Below, one piece after another: positions 1 to 8,255 of a stretch of DNA of 17,478 nt (position 1 is its first letter; each line of letters opens with the position of its first letter). Below the pieces are notes generated by a model. It saw only the letters and a list, made by a program, of their open reading frames with translations. It searched no databases and had not been told where the DNA came from. Both the position numbers and the translations under genes were made by a program. The DNA is from Betaproteobacteria bacterium (lineage in GTDB: Bacteria > Pseudomonadota > Gammaproteobacteria > Burkholderiales > SG8-39). The stretch lies in assembly GCA_027317055.1 (NCBI GenBank), contig DAHVFK010000023.1, positions 1 through 17,478 of the forward strand. The letters are read 5' to 3'.

Positions 1-432
1 AAGGACCACGAAGGCTGATATGCTCTGAACGATTGCGAGCTCGATGTCCGTCATCAAGCTGGCGTTTGCCGGAGCGTTAAAAATCGTGTTGGAAATTTCG
101 CCGCCTATCTGGAGCACCGTCTGTGGGCTGAGAGCTGGTAAACCGGTGATAGATGCACCGATGGCTGAGAAGCTCTTGAGCACAGCATTCATCCAAGAGA
201 ATGCGTTGACGATCATCAGGTAGACGAACCCACCGCTCAGCATGTGTTTGATGAGCCGACCTAGGAAATGTGATGCGTCGAGCTGACCCTCAGCGGTAAA
301 TTGCAGCCAGGTCACGACGATGTCGATCAGCAGAAGGGCTATAAAGAGCTTGAGCGCATACGGTTGTATGGCAGCACTGTAATTAAGACCAGCATTGTAA
401 TATTGGGCTGCAATTGCATCGAAGCCGCTCAT
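1..432 (-). CDS. trbL: TrbL/VirB6-type conjugation channel protein, N-terminal part (cut by window edge)
   Basis: The reading frame opens at an ATG whose complement is at 430-432 and stays open to base 1, giving 144 residues without a stop. It begins MSGFDAIAAQYYNAGLNYSA. Hydrophobic stretches are visible at about residues 26-45 (LFIALLLIDIVVTWLQF), 60-78 (GGFVYLMIVNAFSW), and again at the window edge (ISAFVVL). A polytopic inner-membrane protein in last position after trbJ and a trbK-like gene is what TrbL is in trb operons; TrbL is the VirB6-like component of the inner-membrane translocation channel. The start is supported by a strong GGAGGT eight bases upstream. The rest of the protein, and so any check of full length, lies outside the window. 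The family assignment rests on topology and gene order as much as on sequence. Confidence 0.8.
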   Translation of the reverse strand, partial: MSGFDAIAAQYYNAGLNYSAAIQPYALKLFIALLLIDIVVTWLQFTAEGQLDASHFLGRLIKHMLSGGFVYLMIVNAFSWMNAVLKSFSAIGASITGLPALSPQTVLQIGGEISNTIFNAPANASLMTDIELAIVQSISAFVVL

Positions 433-462
433 GATTGTGGACCTCCAAAAAAGGAGTCTTCT

Positions 463-657
463 TTATGGCTGTGGGGGTGGTGCCCCCGGAGTAGCGTTGA
501 GAAAGTTCGGAAGGCCCGAGGGTTCGGGGGCGGTAAAGGCCTGATGGTGTTGTTCTTCCGCGACCTGTCGCTGATACAGATGCCAAAGTCCGTAAAGAAC
601 TATGCATACGCCGACGAGCGCGAAGACCAAGATCAACGGGTTCCTTCTTCCCTTCAT
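463..657 (-). CDS. Small single-pass membrane protein in the trbK position
   Basis: This 64-residue protein starts MKGRRNPLILVFALVGVCIV. It has a positively charged N-terminus, one membrane segment at about residues 8-26, then a short hydrophilic tail rich in Gln, His, and Pro. It sits between trbJ and trbL, where RP4-type operons carry trbK (entry exclusion). I see no convincing lipobox, so equating it with TrbK is inference from position. An AGGAG lies seven bases before the ATG, and gaps of about 30-36 bases separate it from trbJ and trbL. Its C-terminus (LPNFLNATPGAPPPQP) closely resembles the C-terminus of the preceding TrbJ (TPNFLGTAATSPPPQP), an unusual feature described in the findings. 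It could be an entry-exclusion protein or an accessory anchor working with TrbJ. Confidence 0.65.
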   Translation of the reverse strand: MKGRRNPLILVFALVGVCIVLYGLWHLYQRQVAEEQHHQAFTAPEPSGLPNFLNATPGAPPPQP

Positions 658-693
658 TCAAATTCTCCTGCAACAAGCCTTTATTGAAATCGG

Positions 694-1449
694 TTACGGC
701 TGCGGTGGTGGCGAGGTCGCAGCAGTCCCCAAAAAGTTTGGGGTGCCGGCCGGAGGAGGCGCAGAGAATAGCGCTTGCGCCTCCAGACCGGTCTGGACTT
801 GGTTGTTGAGCTGGTTAGCCGCTGCGACATTCTGCGAATTCATCTCGGCCATCACCAGCTGGCGAAGCATCTGAACCTGCTGGACCTGCGCGAGCGCGAT
901 TTCGTTGCTGACCTGAACCGCCTGCAGATTCCCTATCGCCGTTTGATTCTTGAGCTCAAGGGTTTGCAGCGACGCCTGCTCCGCCTGGAAGTTCTGCGCC
1001 TGGGCCTGTGCCGAAGCGAGCGCTCCGTTGAGAGTGTTCAGCGTCGTGTCGATGGTCGCCTGCGGACTCTGAACCCCTGCGGTCGAGGCAGCGTTGAAGC
1101 CCGGATAAAGTTGCTGAAACTCCTGCGTGAGTCCCTGAAAGGTGTATGAAAGCCCTTCCTGCTCGTTGATCAGATTTCCCAGATTGGTGAGCAGATTCTG
1201 GTTGGACTGCCAGACTCCGGCGTCGCCGCCGGTCGTGTTTTTAATCGCGTATTGAAGCTGCTGAGCCAGATTTGTAACGGTGGCGGTCTCCTGTTGGAGT
1301 TGCTGCAACTGACGGGCGAACATCTGAGGGTCGAAGACGATCTGAGTGCCGCCTCCGAACTGGGCGCGAGCTGGCACGGGTCGTCCGAACAGACAAATCA
1401 GCGCGACCATGATCGCGAGGAACTGCTCCGAGGATTTTCTGCTGTTCAT
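694..1449 (-). CDS. trbJ: TrbJ-type conjugal transfer protein (VirB5-like), secreted
   Basis: The protein is 251 residues from the chosen ATG. It starts MNSRKSSEQFLAIMVALICL and has a signal peptide with a likely cut after ARA at about residue 29 (PARA-QFGGG). The mature part is Gln/Ala/Leu-rich and looks largely helical or coiled-coil (repeated LQQLQQE, AQAQAQNFQAEQASLQ), as in TrbJ, the periplasmic VirB5-like protein that assists pilus assembly. The frame is open a further 49 codons upstream. The internal ATG is preferred because it gives a signal peptide, is preceded by GGGAG, and overlaps the trbE stop as ATGA, which suggests translational coupling. The C-terminus TPNFLGTAATSPPPQP recurs in the next gene. 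The assignment is supported by position between trbE and a trbK-like gene. Confidence 0.85.
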   Translation of the reverse strand: MNSRKSSEQFLAIMVALICLFGRPVPARAQFGGGTQIVFDPQMFARQLQQLQQETATVTNLAQQLQYAIKNTTGGDAGVWQSNQNLLTNLGNLINEQEGLSYTFQGLTQEFQQLYPGFNAASTAGVQSPQATIDTTLNTLNGALASAQAQAQNFQAEQASLQTLELKNQTAIGNLQAVQVSNEIALAQVQQVQMLRQLVMAEMNSQNVAAANQLNNQVQTGLEAQALFSAPPPAGTPNFLGTAATSPPPQP

Positions 1450-3965
1450 TGATGTATCTCCCTTTGATTGAGCTTCCCATTGGCATGGAACGAATTCCCG
1501 TTCGTCCCGATAATCGCTTCTAACGGCGGGGCGAATCGTCGGTGGAGTTTGTCGAGGTACTCCGCCCAGTCCGGCAAACCGCGAATGCGAAGCCATTCAA
1601 CGGTCCAACGGTCGCCGTGCTGCTCTATCATCCGCCGCGCGGACAGAACGTCGTCCTTCGAGCCCGCGCCGATAAAGGCGAGCGCCGCAGGACCGAGCGA
1701 GAACTGGAACAGCCGCCGACCGAGCGGCGAAACGTAATAGTAGTGCCGCTTGGGAGTCGCATCGGCGACGATGTCGATCTGCCGATCGGAAAGTCCGAAT
1801 CGTCGATACATCTCACGACTCGCAGCATTTTTCGCTTCAGCGTTTGGCAGATAGAGTTTCGTCGGACACGACTCGATAATCACGTCACGATGAGGCGAGT
1901 TGGCGATTTCCGCGAGGCTCTGCGTTGCCAGCACCACGGCGGCGTTCTTCTTGCGCAGCGTGCGCAGCCACTCCTCGACCTTCGCGCCAAAGACGCTGTT
2001 GGTGAGCATGATCCACGCTTCATCGAGCACGATTAGAGTCGGTCTGCCGTCGAGCCGCTGATCGATGCGATGGAACAGGTAGGTCGCGACCGGCACGACC
2101 ACTTTCGGTCCCATCGCCATAAGCGTTTCGAGCTCGAACGTGACGAACTGCCCTTCGAGCAGCACATCATGATCCGCGTCAAGGTAGCGCCCGAGAGGAC
2201 CAGCCAGTGAGAAGGCATTGAGACCATCGCGCAACGTGTTGTCCTGAACCTGGGTAACTAGATTGCTGACGGTGCGTTGCTCCGGGGGGCCTTCCCCGAC
2301 GAGTTCAAGCGCCCGCCACAGCGCCTTCCGTTGCGCAGGAATCAGTCGAACGCTCTGAAGTTCGAGCCAGTCTTCCAGGAGACTCTGGAGCTTCATCCGG
2401 TCGGTCTCGTCGTCGACGCGTGCCAGCGGTTGCAGCGGCACCTCATCCTCGCCCAGGTCGAGGTGTTGTCCGCCGAGTGCCTTGGTCAGAACAAACGCCG
2501 AGTAACCTTTGTCAAAAAAGAAAACCTGACCGTCTGGAACCGCGCGGAAGTTCGCCGCGATCGTGCCGAGCGCGACGCTCTTGCCGCTCCCGGTTGGCCC
2601 GTAGATCCCGGTATGACCCGTATCGCCGACATGCAGGTTGAGCCGGAAAGGCGTGCTGCCCGTGGTTGCGCCGTAACAAAGCGCGGGCGTGTTCTTCGGA
2701 TAGTAAGGGCATGGATTCATCGCGAGCCCTGGCCAGATACTTGTCAGTGGGAGGATGTCGGCGAGGTTCTGAGTATTGACCAGCGGCCGGCGCACGTCGT
2801 ACCAGCCGTGCCCTGGCAGTGATCCGAGCCACGCTTCCACCGCGTTGATCGATTCAATTCGGGGATCGAAGCCCATGTTCTGGCAGACCTTGAACACAAG
2901 CTGCGCGTTCTCATCCGCAACGTCAGCCTGGTCCTCGGTGATGACCACTTTGGGAGTGACGTAGCAGTAGCGGACCGCTCCGCCCTCGGCCTCCGTGATC
3001 GCCGCGTCGGCGTCAGCGGCCATTTTGAGTGCGTGCTGGTTTTGAAAGGCTGCCCCGGCGCCCGAGCCGAAGTGCTCGCTGATTATGCCGCGCAGCCCCA
3101 GTCGCTTCTGGAACCAGTTCCGCCGGTATACTGCCAGTTGGCTGATTGCTGTTCTCGGACCGACCGGAATTCCACGGACGGAGTAGCGATAAGAGATAGG
3201 CAGTTCGGTCAGGAACGCGGCCATCTCCGCAAAGGAGAAAGGCGGGAACCCGGACAACGCGACCACGCGGACGTGCCTTCCGCCGATGCGCGGTTTGAAT
3301 CCGGCGATCAGGTCTTGGTTGGCGAGAACCGCATCCAGATAGGTTGGCGTTCCCGGCACTGCGATCTCGCACATGCGCCCGTTGATGCAACTCGCCAGAT
3401 GGGAAAGCAAATCTTCCAACCGGAGCGGGGCCAGTTTCCAGACTGGACTGATCGCATCTTCGAACTCGCGGAGCTTCTGCTTGAACCAGCCGAGTTGTCG
3501 CCGCCAGTCGGCACGTTTGGGCGCACCCGACAGGAAAACGCCGGCGATCCGGGTTTGTGCGTCAGCCGGTGGACGATACGTGATCGTCAGAACGCATCTC
3601 GTCTCGAAGTGCTGGCCTTCCTTGGAATATTGAATCTCGCGCTCACGGTCGAGCGCCGCGCTGACGGGATCGGGAAAAGTTCGGCTCGGGTATTCAACGC
3701 TTGGATAACGGATCAGGTCGATGTTGTACTGGAAGCCGTCATCCAGACGGGCGAGTGCGCGATTGCCCTGAGCACGATGCGCGTCGAGTTCCTCGACACT
3801 GGCTGAGTTGAGGTCCAGACCGGAGCACTCGAAGGCCGACAGGAATGCGCCGTCCTTCAGCGCGATCGTGTAGTCGTCGACGGGGATTGCGTAGTTGAGC
3901 TGATCGGGCAGCCCCAGCAACTTGTCGCGCTTGCGTCTTAAATCCTTGAACTCTTTGAGCAACAT
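1446..3965 (-). CDS. trbE: TrbE, VirB4-family type IV secretion ATPase
   Basis: At 839 residues it has the usual length for TrbE/VirB4. The N-terminus (MLLKEFKDLRRKRDKLLGLP) is the family's typical start. The N-terminal half is the VirB4 N-domain. The C-terminal ATPase domain has Walker A GPTGSGKS at about residues 451-460 and Walker B TLIVLDEAW at about 640-650, followed by an arginine-rich LRTLRKKNAAVVLATQS stretch typical of this AAA-like group. VirB4 proteins sit at the cytoplasmic face of the inner membrane and power pilin extraction and substrate transport. The ATG is preceded by GAGGTGA at five bases, 18 bases after the trbD stop. Its TGA overlaps the trbJ ATG. No key residue appears to be missing. 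Confidence 0.97.
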   Translation of the reverse strand: MLLKEFKDLRRKRDKLLGLPDQLNYAIPVDDYTIALKDGAFLSAFECSGLDLNSASVEELDAHRAQGNRALARLDDGFQYNIDLIRYPSVEYPSRTFPDPVSAALDREREIQYSKEGQHFETRCVLTITYRPPADAQTRIAGVFLSGAPKRADWRRQLGWFKQKLREFEDAISPVWKLAPLRLEDLLSHLASCINGRMCEIAVPGTPTYLDAVLANQDLIAGFKPRIGGRHVRVVALSGFPPFSFAEMAAFLTELPISYRYSVRGIPVGPRTAISQLAVYRRNWFQKRLGLRGIISEHFGSGAGAAFQNQHALKMAADADAAITEAEGGAVRYCYVTPKVVITEDQADVADENAQLVFKVCQNMGFDPRIESINAVEAWLGSLPGHGWYDVRRPLVNTQNLADILPLTSIWPGLAMNPCPYYPKNTPALCYGATTGSTPFRLNLHVGDTGHTGIYGPTGSGKSVALGTIAANFRAVPDGQVFFFDKGYSAFVLTKALGGQHLDLGEDEVPLQPLARVDDETDRMKLQSLLEDWLELQSVRLIPAQRKALWRALELVGEGPPEQRTVSNLVTQVQDNTLRDGLNAFSLAGPLGRYLDADHDVLLEGQFVTFELETLMAMGPKVVVPVATYLFHRIDQRLDGRPTLIVLDEAWIMLTNSVFGAKVEEWLRTLRKKNAAVVLATQSLAEIANSPHRDVIIESCPTKLYLPNAEAKNAASREMYRRFGLSDRQIDIVADATPKRHYYYVSPLGRRLFQFSLGPAALAFIGAGSKDDVLSARRMIEQHGDRWTVEWLRIRGLPDWAEYLDKLHRRFAPPLEAIIGTNGNSFHANGKLNQREIHQ

Positions 3966-3983
3966 ATTCTCACCTCTCCACCA

Positions 3984-4325
3984 TCACGCGCGGATCTCCT
4001 TCGGTGTCGGCACGGACGGCCGGATTCGTGGCGATGACGCGGTCAGGGCGGAGCGAGCCGGATAGTAGTCTTGGTAGTGCACATGCCGGACGTAGACCCG
4101 GCTGAGCTGGGGATCGAACTTCGCGGCCTGAACCAGCGCCCAGTGTCCGACCGTCAGCAGGAACGCCCCCATGGCGATCGTGTACCAGTGGAGTCCACCG
4201 CCAAGGATCAGCGCCGCAGCGGTGATCCAGTTGGCTATCGCCAAGGGTCGTTCCGCTCCCGCGAGAAGAATTGGCTGGGTGAGCGATTGATGAATCGCAC
4301 TCACCCGCCGCTCGCTTTCCGCCAT
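3984..4325 (-). CDS. trbD: TrbD, VirB3-family inner-membrane protein
   Basis: The protein is 113 residues. It begins MAESERRVSAIHQSLTQPIL, the VirB3/TrbD pattern in which a short cytoplasmic segment with the xxPIL motif precedes the membrane. One or two hydrophobic segments follow (WITAAALILGGGLHWYTIAMGAFLLTVGHWAL, about residues 33-64), then a hydrophilic tail with VRHVHYQDYYPA. TrbD acts beside TrbE (VirB4) in pilus biogenesis at the inner membrane, and here it lies directly before trbE. A GGGAGGAT six bases before the ATG is formed partly by the trbC stop codon (TAGGGAGG), so trbC termination and trbD initiation are closely linked. Confidence 0.93.
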   Translation of the reverse strand: MAESERRVSAIHQSLTQPILLAGAERPLAIANWITAAALILGGGLHWYTIAMGAFLLTVGHWALVQAAKFDPQLSRVYVRHVHYQDYYPARSALTASSPRIRPSVPTPKEIRA

Positions 4326-4337
4326 CGGCCATCCTCC

Positions 4338-4685
4338 CTAGAAGAGCGCTCCGCCGAGGGGGAAGAGCGTGGTCATCAGCTGCGTCGCGCCCAGCGCGCA
4401 GGAGCCGCCGAACGCAAGCGACGACATCTTGCGCACTCCGGTTCCATGTTCGCTGACCGACCACATGATCCCGGTGCCGATGATCGCCGCGGTGGTGATT
4501 GCGTGAGCGACCGGACCCTGCAGGTCGTTCTGGAGCGTCGTGAGCGGCGCGTCCCACGGCAGTGCGCCGCCAGCCACCGCAGCGAACGCTCGCGCCGGCC
4601 AGGCAACGGTCAGAACGCCGAATCCGTAGGTGACCATTGGTGCCCACTTTGCCAACAAACCTTTCATCTCTTTCAACGGCTTCAT
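4338..4685 (-). CDS. trbC: TrbC, VirB2-family major pilin precursor
   Basis: From the ATG at 4685 the product is 115 residues, starting MKPLKEMKGLLAKWAPMVTY. It has a long signal sequence with a likely cut near ARAFA (about residue 35), then two hydrophobic helices (HAITTAAIIGTGIMWSV and LAFGGSCALGATQLMTTLF) separated by a short charged loop, SEHGTGVRKM. This is the VirB2/TrbC pilin layout. In RP4, TrbC is cyclised by TraF, and a traF gene is present in this operon. The frame is open another 100 codons upstream inside trbB, but the chosen start has a near-perfect AAGGAGGTT seven bases before it. It lies between trbB and trbD, the canonical position. Confidence 0.93.
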   Translation of the reverse strand: MKPLKEMKGLLAKWAPMVTYGFGVLTVAWPARAFAAVAGGALPWDAPLTTLQNDLQGPVAHAITTAAIIGTGIMWSVSEHGTGVRKMSSLAFGGSCALGATQLMTTLFPLGGALF

Positions 4686-4717
4686 TTTGCGAACCTCCTT
4701 AGTTGATCGAATGAACC

Positions 4718-5707
4718 TCAAGCCGTGATGGCTTCGAGTCCTTGATCCAGCTTCACGGGTGTCAGTCCGAATCCGTCGCCCACCTTGTATCCGGCGACGA
4801 GGACAAGTTCCGTGACTCGTCGCCCTGCAGGCGTACGAACGATGAAGACGAGCAGGTTGATGGTTTCTGCTATGAGTTCTGGTTGCGGTGGCACGCCTGC
4901 TTCCTGCACAAGGCTCGAAAGCCTCGTCAGTGCGGCCTTCGCGCTGTTCGCGTGGATCGTAGTGACGCCGCCCGGATGCCCTGTGTTCCATGCCTTGAGC
5001 AGGGCGAGTGCTTCCGCACCGCGCACCTCGCCAATGATGATGCGGTCGGGACGAAGCCGCATCGTCGTGCGAACGAGGCGTGTCATATCAGCGCTCTCGG
5101 CCGTGTGAAGCTGGACGAGATTCTGGGCGCGGCACTGGATTTCGAGGGTGTCCTCGATGATCACGTAGCGTTCGTTCGGGTCGGAGCGCTCGACCATCTC
5201 GTTGATCAACGCTCCCGCAAGGGTCGTCTTGCCTGAGCCGGTGCCCCCGGCAACGACGATATTCAGACGCCGGTGAATTGCTTCGCGCAAAGCCTGGGCA
5301 TGTGTCTCGTCGAGAATGCCATCGCGAATGTAATCGTCGAGCGTGTAAAGCACCTGCGCTGGCTTGCGCATCACACAGCAGGGCTTTCTTGCGACTGGTG
5401 GAAGCAAGCCTTCGAAGCGGATGCCCTCGATTAGCAGTTCACCCTCGACGATTGGACTGCTCGCATTCGCTACCATTCCAAGCGACGCCGCGACGGTTCC
5501 GATAAGGCTCTCGACCTGCGAGGCTGGGAGGCGCAGACCGGCTTCGTGCATTCCCTTGCCGTAGGATTCGAACCAGACGCGGCCGTCCTCATTCACAATA
5601 ATCTCGGTAATCCGAGGGTCGGCGATCGCCGCCAGAATTCTTGTCCCGAGTTGTCGTCTGAGAAGTTCGTCAAGGCGTCGCTCCTGAAGCTGCTGTGGCG
5701 AAATCAT
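4718..5707 (-). CDS. trbB: TrbB, VirB11-family hexameric secretion ATPase
   Basis: The protein is 329 residues, the normal TrbB length. The N-terminal domain runs to about residue 145. The ATPase domain has Walker A GGTGSGKTT at residues 154-162, an Asp box (RYVIIEDTLEIQ, 180-191), Walker B DRIIIGEVRG at 221-230, and the His box GHPGGVTTIHA at 243-253. These are all hallmarks of VirB11/PulE traffic ATPases, which form hexamers at the cytoplasmic base of the channel and switch between pilus assembly and DNA transfer. The ATG overlaps the TGA of the upstream ribbon-helix-helix gene as ATGA. It is complete, with all catalytic motifs present. Confidence 0.98.
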   Translation of the reverse strand: MISPQQLQERRLDELLRRQLGTRILAAIADPRITEIIVNEDGRVWFESYGKGMHEAGLRLPASQVESLIGTVAASLGMVANASSPIVEGELLIEGIRFEGLLPPVARKPCCVMRKPAQVLYTLDDYIRDGILDETHAQALREAIHRRLNIVVAGGTGSGKTTLAGALINEMVERSDPNERYVIIEDTLEIQCRAQNLVQLHTAESADMTRLVRTTMRLRPDRIIIGEVRGAEALALLKAWNTGHPGGVTTIHANSAKAALTRLSSLVQEAGVPPQPELIAETINLLVFIVRTPAGRRVTELVLVAGYKVGDGFGLTPVKLDQGLEAITA

Positions 5708-6147
5708 GCTGACTCACCGTTCCGGCTCGCGCCGCTCTTGGGCGCTGGCGCTGACTGTTCCATCCGTTTCAGCGTCTCCTCGACCTCTGCGCGCCATCCG
5801 CGATGGCGCCGCTGGCCGGAAGCGAGAGCCTGCTTGCGTTGCGCTTCGGGGATTTCCGCCAGATGGCTCAGCATGCTCAGAGCGAACTGATCGACCATCG
5901 CAAGCAGCGTGGTGAGCTGATGAGCGAGCGGTTTCACGGTTTCCGCCGTCGAAATGCGATTGGCCTGAATGATTCGCTTTTCAGTCGCGGCGAGCGCGGC
6001 GTCTGAGAAGGTAAGTCCGGAGCCGCCATCGGATTGAAAGAGCCGCTCCTTCACGTAGCGCGACAGCGTGATGCCGCGCTCGTCGGCTTCGTCACGCAGC
6101 CGATGAAATTCTTCTTCGCTCAGGTAAGCGGTGAGTTGTCGTCTCAC
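5704..6147 (-). CDS. Ribbon-helix-helix-like protein between traG and trbB
   Basis: The protein is 147 residues. The N-terminus MRRQLTAYLSEEEFHRLRDE, followed by ADERGITLSRYVKERLF, has the beta-strand, helix, turn, helix pattern of ribbon-helix-helix (CopG/MobC/TraJ-like) DNA-binding domains. The remainder is helical and ends in a basic tail (RRHRGWRAEVEETLKRMEQ). The start is a GTG overlapping the traG TGA (GTGA), with AAGGAGAG seven bases upstream. Tn4371-like ICEs have a CopG-type gene in just this place between traG and trbB. Its job is probably operon regulation or relaxosome assembly; neither can be chosen from the sequence alone. Confidence 0.8.
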   Translation of the reverse strand: MRRQLTAYLSEEEFHRLRDEADERGITLSRYVKERLFQSDGGSGLTFSDAALAATEKRIIQANRISTAETVKPLAHQLTTLLAMVDQFALSMLSHLAEIPEAQRKQALASGQRRHRGWRAEVEETLKRMEQSAPAPKSGASRNGESA

Positions 6148-8255
6148 AGTAATCTCTCCTTGATGCCTTCCTCTTTCGACGCGTCAGCCGGCTCTTTTCC
6201 GTTCTCGACGGCGAATTTGAGAAACGAGAGCTGCTCTGCGGGTACCGGCTTCATCTGGTGAGGCTTACTAGCCGGGGCCCGAAAAACGGGGCGCGCTTCA
6301 GGCATCACCAGTTTCGGCGCTTCTCTCTCTGTGCCGTCCTTCATTTGCTTCACATCATCGGCAATGTCCGAAGGGCGCTCGATGCGGTCGCTCTTTGACG
6401 GCGGAGCAATCTGCGCCAGCCGTTTGAACGATGGGTCGGTGTAATAGCGAAGTTTCGTCGCACGGATCGCCGGTCGGCCGCTGGTAAAGATCAGCGCCTC
6501 GTTGGCACCTAGCCGCATCGCTTCGTCGGGCGTGATCAGCGGTCTCGCCACTTCAGGCTCGGAGACGCTAGCGCCCGAACTTGAGATTGTCCGGTGCGCG
6601 TGCCGGACGGTCGTCTCTCCGGTCATCTGCGAGAGCAGTCGCGCCGTTTCGATCCGGTTCGGCGCGAATGCAACGCGCGTGTGGCAGTTGGAAGTAATCG
6701 CCTCATCATGTCCATAAGCGGCGTGGATCTGACTCAAGTCCTGCGCGATCAGGCAGGCTTTGATTCCGTAGCCGGCGACCAACGACAGGGACTCCGCGAA
6801 TACGTCGAGCCGCCCGAGGCTCGGGAACTCGTCAATCATCAGCAGCAAACGATGGCGGTAACCGGTCACCGCCCGCCCGTTCCGGAATTCCAGATGTTCG
6901 GTAAGACGATGGAGAATCTGACCAAGCATCAGCCGAATCACCGGCTTCAGGCTGTTCTTATGTGCGAGCGGCACTTCGATGTAGAGCGACACCGGTCGTT
7001 GGTGATTCATCAAATCCGTAATTCGAAAATCGGAGACCGCGGTGTTCGCGGCGATGACTGGGTCTCGGTAGAGTTCCAGGAATCCCTTCACCTCCGAGAT
7101 CACGCCCGAGCGTTCGTTCGGGCTCTTGTCGAGCATGCTGCGCATCGCGCGCGCGATAATCGGATGTGTCCTGGTCGGAATGCCGCGCGAATCGGTCCAG
7201 CCGAGCGAGCCGGACGGATCGTGCTCGGCCCGCATGATCTGCTGCATGGTGTCGTCGATGGGCTGCCCCGGATCGCACAGCCGCGCTTCGAGTCCGCTGA
7301 AAGTCTTGTCCCGTCCTGCGTACAGCTGGTCCAGGATCATTCCGGTGAGAAACGCCGAGCCTTCGCGTGACCAGTGATCCGGTAGTCCCTTTCCGTCCGG
7401 GTCGATAATCATCTGCACGATGTTGCGAACATCACGGATTTCGTTGGGCGTGCGCAGCCTGACCTCGGAGAGCGGGTTGTAACGTGCGCCGTCGCTGTCG
7501 GCTGAGGCCGGCGCAAACCTGAGACAGACCTGACCCATCCGTTTGCGCGCACCCGCCGTGAGCGCCCAGTTTTCTCCCTTGAGGTCGTGGATGAGGACCG
7601 AGTTCGGCCAGGTGAGCAGCGTCGGAACCACGATACCGACACCCTTGCCGCTCCGTGTTGGCGCGAAGACCAGCACGTGCGCAGGGCCGCAATCGCGTAT
7701 GTATGAAGCCCGTCCCCATTCCCGCCACAGGCCGAGATAGATTCCGGCTCGGCGCGCCAGCGGGCTCAGAATCCGCGTCCGGAGGCCGATTTCTCGGAGC
7801 CGGTTACGCATTGAGCTATGTGTATCGATCAATCGACCGGTTCTTAAGTCTCGTGTCGTAGCCCAGCGCGCGGAACCGTGAAGGTCGGAGACGTTTGTGA
7901 ACCAGCCGTGCCGCACCATTGCAATCACAGCGCACGAAACCGCAGTCACAATCGCCATCGGGTAGAGCGCTTCGCGTGCGCACTGCTCCCATAGCGGCTC
8001 CAGTTGCGGAGCCCAGTACCATCGGGTCCACCAGACAATCCACGACCATGGTGCGTAGAGCGCTTCGCTCCTCAAGTGGAAAAGCGGGCGCCCTAACCAC
8101 GACGCATGGCGAAGCACGCTCGCGGCGTGCTGCGTCGTGACCCAGTTGATCGCGATGAATGCTCCGGCGAGTGACAGCACGGCGAGCCGCTTCGCACGCG
8201 CCAGCCTCACATCCCCCGAGAATCCCGGAACCCGATAGGGACGCTGTTCAGCCAT
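6144..8255 (-). CDS. traG: TraG, VirD4-family type IV coupling protein
   Basis: The protein is 703 residues. The N-terminal region contains membrane segments (about residues 27-45 and again near 95-115), followed by the cytoplasmic ATPase. Walker A is APTRSGKGVG at about residues 196-205, followed by IVVPTLLTWPNSVLIHDLKG, a TraG/VirD4 signature. Walker B is LLLMIDEFPSLG near 469-480. VirD4 proteins recruit the relaxase-DNA complex to the secretion channel. The start overlaps the relaxase 3' end by 8 bp, and the TGA overlaps the GTG of the next gene. The C-terminal tail is rich in Lys, Glu, and Pro, and is likely flexible. Confidence 0.97.
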   Translation of the reverse strand: MAEQRPYRVPGFSGDVRLARAKRLAVLSLAGAFIAINWVTTQHAASVLRHASWLGRPLFHLRSEALYAPWSWIVWWTRWYWAPQLEPLWEQCAREALYPMAIVTAVSCAVIAMVRHGWFTNVSDLHGSARWATTRDLRTGRLIDTHSSMRNRLREIGLRTRILSPLARRAGIYLGLWREWGRASYIRDCGPAHVLVFAPTRSGKGVGIVVPTLLTWPNSVLIHDLKGENWALTAGARKRMGQVCLRFAPASADSDGARYNPLSEVRLRTPNEIRDVRNIVQMIIDPDGKGLPDHWSREGSAFLTGMILDQLYAGRDKTFSGLEARLCDPGQPIDDTMQQIMRAEHDPSGSLGWTDSRGIPTRTHPIIARAMRSMLDKSPNERSGVISEVKGFLELYRDPVIAANTAVSDFRITDLMNHQRPVSLYIEVPLAHKNSLKPVIRLMLGQILHRLTEHLEFRNGRAVTGYRHRLLLMIDEFPSLGRLDVFAESLSLVAGYGIKACLIAQDLSQIHAAYGHDEAITSNCHTRVAFAPNRIETARLLSQMTGETTVRHAHRTISSSGASVSEPEVARPLITPDEAMRLGANEALIFTSGRPAIRATKLRYYTDPSFKRLAQIAPPSKSDRIERPSDIADDVKQMKDGTEREAPKLVMPEARPVFRAPASKPHQMKPVPAEQLSFLKFAVENGKEPADASKEEGIKERLL

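Noticed and set aside
1450..1596. 49-residue N-terminal extension of TrbJ
   Set aside because: It overlaps the trbE coding end; the internal ATG gives a proper signal peptide and an ATGA overlap with trbE.
4686..4991. Long N-terminal extension of TrbC
   Set aside because: It is the shadow of trbB; a near-perfect Shine-Dalgarno marks the later ATG.
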